DNA of 10,168 bases from SZUA-430 sp964483585 (GTDB taxonomy: Bacteria; Pseudomonadota; Alphaproteobacteria; Micropepsales; Micropepsaceae), in contig CAZABH010000056.1 in the NCBI GenBank assembly GCA_964483585.1, positions 1-10,168 on the forward strand, in the 5' to 3' direction. The notes beneath the pieces were generated by a model. It worked only from the letters and a program-made list of their open reading frames with translations, was not told where the DNA came from and did not search any database. Shown here piece after piece: positions 1-4,656 of this stretch (within the stretch, counting starts at the first letter, position 1; each line of letters begins with the position of its first letter). The translations under genes were made by a program, and so were the position numbers.

Positions 1-23
1 TGCCGTTTTTGCCTTGCAGTGTT

Positions 24-110
24 CGTGGGTGGTCCGCCTGTACGGACCAAGACGGCCCTTAATTTCATCGCCTAAGCACTGTCATGGTCCGCGCAGGCGG
101 GCCACCCACG
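24..110. repeat. Long imperfect inverted repeat (stem-loop)
   Basis: Positions 24-48 and 86-110 are inverted copies matching at 22 of 25 positions, including CGTGGGTGG against CCACCCACG at the outer ends. Pairing continues weakly inward (49-55 with 79-85). The loop is about 23-37 bases. An alternative small hairpin, GGTCCG (31-36) with CGGACC (43-48), competes with the long stem. On the plus strand the right arm is followed by TCTTTCT, a weak U-tract, so it might end a transcript coming from the left. A short mobile repeat is the other reading. Confidence 0.7.
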
Positions 111-516
111 TCTTTCTGCTGAGCTTTGGTCATGCGACAATTTGTTCTCTTTTTGTTTTCGGCGATTTCGGCGATGTTCGGCGCTGCAGATCGATAGCGT
201 CGGACTCTGTCCCGATCGATCTTTCTTTCAATCAATGACGATGAAGCAGGCGTGGCTCGGGGTTTGGCCCCGGGGCTGGCGCTTGCTTTTGTGCCGGGAG
301 TTTCCTGATGACGAAGATTGTGGTGACCCGCGTGCCGGCTGACCGGCCGGGGACGATTTTGCTTGTGCGCTTTGGCGTGGTGATGGGGATTGGTTTGCTG
401 ACGGACGCCGGGTGGCTGGTGCTGGATATCGGGCATCCGGCGCAGAGGGCTGAATGCGTCGCTGCACTCAGGGTGCATTATCCAGAGGTCTTGTCGGGAT
501 GTGACGCGCTGGATGA

Positions 517-532
517 AGCTTCGCGCGAAGCT
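517..532. repeat. 16-base perfect palindrome downstream of tRNA-Asn
   Basis: AGCTTCGCGCGAAGCT is self-complementary and would fold as a 6-bp stem with a GCGC loop. It lies 13 bases beyond the encoded CCA end of the minus-strand tRNA-Asn, where a 3' trailer hairpin would be expected. No U-tract follows it on the minus strand, so a processing or Rho-linked role is more likely than intrinsic termination. Confidence 0.5.
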
Positions 533-545
533 GAAGCGGACAGCG

Positions 546-620
546 TGGCTCCCCGGGCCGGATTCGAACCAGCGACCAACCGGTTAACAGCCGGTTGCTC
601 TACCACTGAGCTACCGGGGA
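546..620 (-). tRNA. tRNA-Asn (anticodon GTT)
   Basis: The minus strand reads as a full tRNA of 75 bases. The acceptor stem TCCCCGG (620-614) pairs with CCGGGGA (556-550), followed by discriminator G and an encoded CCA (548-546). The D arm GCTCAGTGGTAGAGC, the anticodon loop CTGTTAA with anticodon GTT, and the T loop GTTCGAATC are all present. It decodes asparagine AAC/AAU codons. It is divergent from the small membrane protein gene at 717. A TATAGG hexamer on the minus strand (665-660) could be its -10 element, but no convincing -35 sits at the right distance. Confidence 0.97.
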
Positions 621-716
621 ATACCTGTCGCTCTGGACTACCGCATGGGCAGGGGCGTGCCTATATCAGAGCGTCTTTGCCCGCGAAAGCGGAAATGCAA
701 GCCTGGAGGGTGTTCG

Positions 717-995
717 ATGGCATATATCCGGATTGGGGCCTACAGAATCCGCGTTCCGCGGACGCGCGCGGGCCGCACGGCGCTGGGTGGAGCACTGCTG
801 GCTGGCGGTGCCTTCTGGTGGTTGCCAGTCCTTGGACTGTGGATGGTGCCGGCAGGGCTGGCTGTTCTATCGGTCGATTCGCCACGGGTGCGACGGTTCC
901 GGCGGCGCAACGAAGTGAAGACCATCCGCTGGTGGCGCGCACGGCAGTTGCGGCGCGCGGCAGCCGCCGCAGAGCAGGGTGCGACCCGCCCCTGA
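717..995 (+). CDS. Small membrane protein of unknown function
   Basis: The product is 92 residues. The start at 717 is preferred over an upstream in-frame ATG at 645 because GGAGGG (705-710) lies six bases before it. The layout is a basic N-terminus (about 1-20), one long or hairpin hydrophobic segment (about 21-53) containing FWWLPVLGLWMVPAGLAVLS, then a strongly basic tail rich in Arg and Trp. This matches a pattern I recall from small alphaproteobacterial hypothetical proteins (RVPRSR, then FLPVLGFWMLPLGLLVLS, then an Arg-rich end), possibly related to the PGPGW transmembrane family. The function is unknown. By the positive-inside rule the basic tail should be cytoplasmic. The gene stands alone, facing away from tRNA-Asn, and a strong hairpin starts 13 bases after its stop. 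Confidence 0.75.
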   Translation: MAYIRIGAYRIRVPRTRAGRTALGGALLAGGAFWWLPVLGLWMVPAGLAVLSVDSPRVRRFRRRNEVKTIRWWRARQLRRAAAAAEQGATRP

Positions 996-1039
996 CCCAA
1001 AGAAAAAGGGCCCGGAAAGAACCGGGCCCGAAGTTTGGG
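996..1039 (-). terminator. Intrinsic terminator, strongest for minus-strand transcripts
   Basis: GGGCCCGG (1008-1015) pairs with CCGGGCCC (1022-1029) around a six-base loop, an 8-bp GC stem. On the minus strand the stem is followed directly by TTTTTCTTT, a textbook U-tract. On the plus strand only GAAGTTTGGG follows, although CCCAAA (996-1001) can pair with TTTGGG (1034-1039) to lengthen the stem. It therefore ends a leftward transcript well and may also stop the plus-strand membrane protein gene. The only known leftward gene upstream of it is tRNA-Cys, about 370 bases away. Confidence 0.8.
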
Positions 1040-1395
1040 TAATGGTGGGGTGTCTTCATGGGAAGACGAGGGGGAGACTGGCCCCTGATGGTTAACAAAT
1101 CGTTAACGATGCGTTGCCTGCTGGACACGATCCGCGGTTCTGGAGATCGTTTGTTTCATGTGTGTTGCGAGGGGTGTTCTGCAAGCATCTGATTATGTTG
1201 GTTTCGATGCTTTTGACCCCGGAATCTGCGTCCTGAATCTGATCGGGGATCCGTGTCTTGAATGACACAGCTATTTGCGTGCGCCGTGGTGTCAGGGGTC
1301 GATCCAGTGGCCGTGCGTACGGGTCTGGCTGACAGAATCGCTGCCACATGCCGGTCTTGTCGTGGGTGAGATTCGCAGATTGAGGAGGGGGAGGT
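1040..1395. other. Gene-free stretch between terminator and tRNA-Cys
   Basis: No coding region is supported. The stretch contains a hairpin GTCTTC/GAAGAC (1052-1067), a CtrA-like box (1092-1107), a weak inverted repeat ACGATC/GATCGT (1127-1150), a second hairpin GTGTC/GACAC (1253-1268), and four GANTC sites (1222, 1235, 1335, 1370). Read on the minus strand it could be the 3' trailer of the tRNA-Cys transcript, ending at the terminator at 1029-1008, or it could hold a short non-coding RNA. Confidence 0.5.
1091..1107. promoter_or_regulatory. Putative CtrA binding site
   Basis: GTTAACAAATCGTTAAC contains TTAA (1092-1095), exactly seven bases, then TTAA (1103-1106) followed by C. This is the full TTAA-N7-TTAA consensus of the cell-cycle response regulator CtrA, and it reads as a match on both strands. 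I cannot find a convincing -10 element beside it in either direction, so the target gene is unclear. A chance match is possible, but the perfect spacing and the intergenic position are in its favour. Confidence 0.5.
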
Positions 1396-1469
1396 TGGAG
1401 GCGACGCCCGGAATTGAACCGGGGTACAAGGTTTTGCAGACCTCTGCGTAACCACTCCGCCACGTCGCC
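1396..1469 (-). tRNA. tRNA-Cys (anticodon GCA)
   Basis: The minus strand reads as a 74-base tRNA. GGCGACG (1469-1463) pairs with CGTCGCC (1406-1400), then discriminator T and an encoded CCA (1398-1396). The anticodon loop CTGCAAA gives GCA, the T loop is GTTCAATTC, and the D loop contains GTGGTTACGC. It decodes cysteine UGC/UGU. A sigma-70-type promoter lies just upstream. No intrinsic terminator is visible close behind it; the nearest on this strand is at 1029-1008. Confidence 0.96.
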
Positions 1470-1486
1470 ATCTGAAGTGGGCCGTC

Positions 1487-1516
1487 CGTATAGCAGACAG
1501 ATCTTGCTGTCTCCAA
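1487..1516 (-). promoter_or_regulatory. Promoter of tRNA-Cys
   Basis: On the minus strand TTGGAG (1516-1511) and TATACG (1492-1487) are separated by 18 bases, and a TGC precedes TATACG as in an extended -10. Transcription would start near 1480, about 11 bases before the tRNA. An inverted repeat AGACAG (1495-1500) / CTGTCT (1507-1512) lies across the spacer and reaches into the -35. Confidence 0.55.
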
Positions 1517-1560
1517 GAAGAATGCGGGCCTCTTTCCCAAGGTCGTTGTTTCCGGCCTGA

Positions 1561-1589
1561 TTGTCAGCATGGTTGGCGCTGGTTATAAG
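1561..1589 (+). promoter_or_regulatory. Promoter of the PCMT-family gene
   Basis: TTGTCA (1561-1566), a spacer of exactly 17 bases, and TATAAG (1584-1589) match the sigma-70 consensus at 5 of 6 and 5 of 6 positions. The predicted start of transcription (about 1596) leaves a leader of some 34 bases before the ATG at 1630. Confidence 0.65.
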
Positions 1590-1629
1590 CGGCCAAACTC
1601 ATCTCTCACGATTTCCCCGGAATTGCGCG

Positions 1630-2286
1630 ATGCAGGACATGTCGAAAGCCCGTCACTTCATGGTCGAGGGGCAGGTGCGCACGAATGACGTCACGGACCT
1701 GCGCATCATCGAGCTGATGGGCAGCATCGCTCGCGAGCGCTTTGTCCCGCCCGACAAGCAAGCCCTGGCCTATGCCGAGGCGTGCGTCGAGGTCGGACCT
1801 GGGCGGTTCCTCGCCGATCCGCGCAGCCTTGCCAAGCTGGTGCAGGCGCTGGAAATCCAGCCTGGCGACCGCGTTCTCGATATCGCCTGCGCGACCGGTT
1901 ACTCCAGCGCGTTGCTGGCCGGGCTGTCGGCGGATGTCACGGCGCTGGAAGAAGACGAGGCGCTTGCCAAAGCGGCAACGGTGGCGCTGGCCGGTGTCGA
2001 GCGGCTGGGGCGCCTGTCGGGCGTGGTTGGTCCGTTGAAGGCGGGGGCGCCGCAGCACGCGCCCTATGACGCGATCCTGGTCAACGGCTCGGTCGAGGAG
2101 ATCCCGCAGGCCTGGGTCGATCAGCTGAAAGATGGTGGACGGTTGGCTGTTATCCTCAACGGCGGACCGGTCGGTAAGGCCAATCTGTGCGTGCGGAAGG
2201 CCGGAATCCTTGGGAAAAGGGTCGTTTTTGATGCCACCGTGCCGCCACTGCCCGGTTTTGCCCGCGTCAAGACGTTCGCATTTTAA
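1630..2286 (+). CDS. PCMT-family (protein-L-isoaspartate O-methyltransferase-like) SAM-dependent methyltransferase
   Basis: The product is 218 residues, a Rossmann-fold methyltransferase. The N-terminal FMVEGQVRTNDVTD (10-23) and ERFVP (36-40) are typical of the alphaproteobacterial PCMT-like family. SAM motif I is VLDIACATGY (82-91), the acidic end of strand 2 is EEDE (107-110), and APYDAILVNGS (144-154) is the strand-4 region. In true Pcm the enzyme repairs isoaspartate using SAM. Here the GQTISQP-like substrate motif of E. coli Pcm is not visible; the matching place reads VEVGPGRFLADP (53-64). Repair activity is therefore doubtful and the substrate unknown. ATG 1630 is chosen because conserved similarity begins right after it and a promoter lies just upstream; ATG 1639 is an alternative. 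It is the first gene of the conserved run leading to tolC, popZ and valS. Confidence 0.9.
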   Translation: MQDMSKARHFMVEGQVRTNDVTDLRIIELMGSIARERFVPPDKQALAYAEACVEVGPGRFLADPRSLAKLVQALEIQPGDRVLDIACATGYSSALLAGLSADVTALEEDEALAKAATVALAGVERLGRLSGVVGPLKAGAPQHAPYDAILVNGSVEEIPQAWVDQLKDGGRLAVILNGGPVGKANLCVRKAGILGKRVVFDATVPPLPGFARVKTFAF

Positions 2287-2298
2287 CTTCTGATTGTG

Positions 2299-2327
2299 TT
2301 GTCAAATCAGTAACTTGTTCCTATGAG
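2299..2327 (+). promoter_or_regulatory. Promoter of the TolC-family gene
   Basis: TTGTCA (2299-2304), a 17-base spacer and TATGAG (2322-2327) match sigma-70 hexamers at 5 of 6 and 4 of 6 positions. The -35 hexamer is identical to that of the gene before it. A second AT-rich element, the palindrome CTTATAAG (2351-2358), lies nearer the gene but has no -35 at the right distance. This gives tolC its own transcription start despite the 106-base gap. Confidence 0.5.
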
Positions 2328-2392
2328 TTAAGCTGGCGTTTACGGTTTTTCTTATAAGCTGCTTAGCAATTGAGCGAAGTGGCAAGGGCTGG

Positions 2393-3787
2393 TTGGCTGT
2401 GGGCAATACAAACAAGACTTATCGGTTCATTTCGTCTCGTTTCAGGGCTGCGCTTCTGCTGAGCGTTTTCGCTGTGCCGTCGGCTCTGGCGGAAGACACG
2501 CTGACGGATGCATTGGTCAAAGCCTACCAGAACAATCCGCAGCTGATGGCAGAGCGCGCGAACCTGCGTGCGACGGATGAATCCGTCGCGCAGGCGATCG
2601 CCCAGTGGCGCCCGACGATCACCATCAACGGCAACTTCACACGCAGCGAGACCGAGACGAAATCGGATGTCCCGGCGATCGTCAACGAGAACCGCACGGA
2701 TACGTGGGGCGCGAATGTGACCGCCTCGCAGACCTTGTTTGCCGGTGGCACGATCCTGGCGCAGCGTCGACAGGCGGATGCTCAAGTGCGCGCCGGTCGC
2801 GCGCGCCTGCATGCAACCGAGCAGACCGTTTTCCTTGATACTGTCACGGCCTACATGAATGTCGTGCGCGACGAGGCGGTCGTGAAGCTCAACAAAACCA
2901 ATATCGAGCTGTTGCAGAAGCAGCTTGAGGCGGCTCGCGCGCGTTTCGACGTGGGCGAGATCACGCGCACGGATGTCTCGCAAGCCGAGGCGCGTCTTGC
3001 CGCCGGGCAGTTCCAGCTGACAGCGGCCGAGGCCAATCTGGTCGCAAGCCGTACGTTTTATGAGCGGACCGTGGGCGAGGCCCCGGGTACGCTTTCGCCG
3101 AAGCCTGAAGTGCCGGTGCTGCCGGAGAGCGAGACAACTGCGCGCGACACGGCGAACAAGGGTAATCCCCAGCTGGCGGCTGCGCGGGAAGTCGAGCAGG
3201 CGGCAGACTATGCCATCGACTCGGCTGTGGGGCGCCTGCTGCCGCGCGTGAGCGTGTCGGCCAGCTATGGTCGCAGCGGCCAGGAGTTCGGTCCCGAGAC
3301 GATCGGTGATGACACGCGTGTGTCGGCGCAGGCTTCGTGGCCGCTCTATCAGGGCGGTGCCGAGTGGTCGCAGATCCGTCAGGCCAAGGAATTCTACAAC
3401 AAGGCGCGCATGGACACCGAGTTTGCCCGTCGGTCGACTGACGAGCGCGTGTCCAACGCGTGGGAAGCCTATCGTGCGTCGAGGGCCTCGTCCGAGGCCA
3501 ATCGCCAGCAGGTCAAGGCCTCGGAGATTGCCTTCGAGGGCGTGCAACAAGAGCTGGAAGTTGGCTCGCGCACGACACTGGATGTCTTGAACCAGCAGCA
3601 GGAATTGCTGAATGCGCGCGTTGCCTTGGTCCGCAGCGAGCGCGACGAGGTCGTTGCCGGCTTCACGCTTTTGTCCACCGTCGGAAAGCTCACGGCGGCC
3701 AATCTCGAGCTGCCCGTCGAGATTTATGACCCGAAGGCCAACTACAACATGCAGACCTGGCGCCCGCTCGGGGCAGCGACATACTGA
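2393..3787 (+). CDS. tolC: TolC-family outer membrane channel protein
   Basis: The product is 464 residues, a normal length for TolC/BepC-type porins. These form the trimeric outer-membrane and periplasmic duct used by type I secretion and tripartite efflux pumps. A Sec signal peptide is clear: a basic N-terminus, hydrophobic core AALLLSVFAVPSALA, cleavage expected after Ala33 before EDTLTDAL. Two outer-membrane-efflux repeats follow: about 35-245, with NPQLMAERANLRA and a Gln/Glu/Ala/Arg-rich helical stretch, and about 255-445, with NPQLAAAREVEQA and SWPLYQGGAEWSQIRQA. The chain ends in an aromatic residue (Tyr), as often seen for outer-membrane barrels. No inner-membrane pump or adaptor gene lies beside it, so it probably serves pumps encoded elsewhere. 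The start is uncertain: TTG 2393 (AAGGG four bases upstream) or GTG 2399. Either leaves the signal peptide intact. Confidence 0.93.
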   Translation: MAVGNTNKTYRFISSRFRAALLLSVFAVPSALAEDTLTDALVKAYQNNPQLMAERANLRATDESVAQAIAQWRPTITINGNFTRSETETKSDVPAIVNENRTDTWGANVTASQTLFAGGTILAQRRQADAQVRAGRARLHATEQTVFLDTVTAYMNVVRDEAVVKLNKTNIELLQKQLEAARARFDVGEITRTDVSQAEARLAAGQFQLTAAEANLVASRTFYERTVGEAPGTLSPKPEVPVLPESETTARDTANKGNPQLAAAREVEQAADYAIDSAVGRLLPRVSVSASYGRSGQEFGPETIGDDTRVSAQASWPLYQGGAEWSQIRQAKEFYNKARMDTEFARRSTDERVSNAWEAYRASRASSEANRQQVKASEIAFEGVQQELEVGSRTTLDVLNQQQELLNARVALVRSERDEVVAGFTLLSTVGKLTAANLELPVEIYDPKANYNMQTWRPLGAATY

Positions 3788-3942
3788 TTGACACTGCGGC
3801 TGAGCCCTCGCGGCTGCCTGAGACATTCACCCTAAACGGGTAGAGTGCCTGTGGATTTCGCTCAACGCTTTCATTTGGCCGCGGCTTGGCATACTTTCGC
3901 CGCTCGGGGCTGGAAGCCTGCCTGACCAAAGGTCTGAGAACG

Positions 3943-4560
3943 ATGGCGACGTCTTCGGCGCAACAAGAACCAACGATGGAAGAGATCCTCGCTTCCATCC
4001 GGCGGATCATTTCCGAGGATGCGTCGCAAGCTGGCGCCCCGGATGGGGTGTCTGTTGCTGCGCAGCCTGCGCCCGTGGCGGCGCCAGCTCCTGTTCCGGC
4101 GCCTGCGCCTGTGGTTGAGCCTGAACCGGAAGTCCTCGAGCTGACCAACATCGTCACGGACGAGGGCACGGTTGGTCCCGAGTTGGCTCCGGAACCCGAG
4201 CCTGTTCCTGAACCGCCGCGTCGTCGGCCGCAACCCGAACCCATTCCAGAGCCCCGCATCTCGCGCCGGGCACCCGCACCAGAGCCACGCCACATGCGAA
4301 ACCAATCGGATCTAGACATGGTCGACAAAGATGACGGCATTCTATCGTCGCAGGCATCATCTGCGATTACCAATGCCTTTGGCATGCTGAGCCGGGAGCG
4401 TGATGTCAGTGTCAGCGGTGCCTCGCTCGAGGAAATCGTGACCCAGATCATGAAGCCGCTCTTGGCCCAGTGGCTCGACGAGCACCTGCCTGAAATCGTC
4501 GAGCGCGTCGTACAGCAGGAAATCGAGCGCGCTGCGCGGAGCAGCGGCCGGCGCCGCTAG
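3943..4560 (+). CDS. popZ: PopZ-like polar organizing protein (DUF2497 family)
   Basis: The product is 205 residues in three parts. The N-terminal helix EPTMEEILASIRRIISED (9-26) is the family's partner-binding motif. Residues 27 to about 125 form a disordered linker made mostly of Pro, Glu, Ala and Val (for example APAPVPAPAPVVEPEPE). The C-terminal helices, SLEEIVTQIMKPLLAQWLDE onward (161-205), are the oligomerisation region, ending in a basic SSGRRR tail. In Caulobacter, PopZ assembles a polar matrix that anchors the ParB-bound origin and recruits cell-cycle kinases. The linker looks longer than that of the 177-residue Caulobacter protein and includes an Arg/Pro-rich part (PPRRRPQPEP). 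ATG 3943 fits the family N-terminus, with AAAGG about 10 bases before it. Its place directly upstream of valS agrees with the usual alphaproteobacterial order. Confidence 0.9.
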   Translation: MATSSAQQEPTMEEILASIRRIISEDASQAGAPDGVSVAAQPAPVAAPAPVPAPAPVVEPEPEVLELTNIVTDEGTVGPELAPEPEPVPEPPRRRPQPEPIPEPRISRRAPAPEPRHMRNQSDLDMVDKDDGILSSQASSAITNAFGMLSRERDVSVSGASLEEIVTQIMKPLLAQWLDEHLPEIVERVVQQEIERAARSSGRRR

Positions 4561-4591
4561 CCGCACCCCTTTCAGCCCCGCTCGACAAACG

Positions 4592-4623
4592 CCGCGCAAG
4601 CCGCTTATGGCTTGTGCGGTTTT
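4592..4623 (+). terminator. Intrinsic terminator after popZ / in the valS leader
   Basis: CCGCGCAAGCC (4592-4602) pairs with GGCTTGTGCGG (4609-4619) over 11 pairs, one of them G-U, with a six-base loop GCTTAT and then TTTTCGTGTTT. It ends popZ transcripts 32 bases after the stop codon. valS begins only 33 bases further on, so the valS promoter must overlap the hairpin or lie upstream of it; in the latter case the hairpin would sit in the valS leader as a possible attenuator. Confidence 0.85.
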
Positions 4624-4656
4624 CGTGTTTCCCAATTCCTGAACAGACTGACGATC

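Larger units (their letters stand above)
1..545. other. Stretch without a supported gene, left edge to tRNA-Asn
   Basis: No reading frame here has a recognisable product. The best translation signal is an ATG at 308 preceded by GGGAG at 296-300, but that frame runs on without a stop through the antisense of tRNA-Asn to 1042, which is not credible as one gene. The stretch contains a long imperfect inverted repeat (24-110), a small GC hairpin (258-262 with 268-272) and a 16-base palindrome (517-532). It may be the 3' flank of a gene lying off the left edge. Confidence 0.6.

Noticed and set aside
65..478. Minus-strand open frame of 137 codons
   Set aside because: Composition is rich in Pro, Arg, Gln and His as in antisense frames of GC-rich DNA, and no ribosome site or family is visible.
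308..1042. Open frame of 244 codons on the plus strand
   Set aside because: It reads straight through the antisense of tRNA-Asn, giving the well-known spurious AGFEPATNRLTAG peptide, and overlaps the small membrane gene in another frame.
1127..1150. Inverted repeat ACGATC/GATCGT followed by TTGTTT as a terminator
   Set aside because: The stem is only six pairs with a 12-base loop, and the T-tract is interrupted.
1092..1463. Minus-strand open frames beginning in tRNA-Cys
   Set aside because: The N-terminus (AEWLRRGLQNLVPRFNSG) is the translated tRNA itself, and the rest has no family likeness.
1561..1629. N-terminal extension of the PCMT gene from TTG 1561
   Set aside because: It would start in the -35 element of the predicted promoter, and the added residues are unlike the family.
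3788..3811. TTGACA after the tolC stop as a popZ promoter
   Set aside because: A perfect -35 hexamer, but no -10-like hexamer at 16-18 bases (CGGCTG-like sequence instead).
2363..3826. 487-codon minus-strand frame opposite tolC
   Set aside because: It mirrors the tolC codon pattern of GC-rich DNA; the product is Arg/Leu/His-rich with no recognisable domain.
4612..4656. N-terminal extension of valS from TTG 4612
   Set aside because: The start lies within the terminator hairpin, and family similarity begins at ATG 4657.
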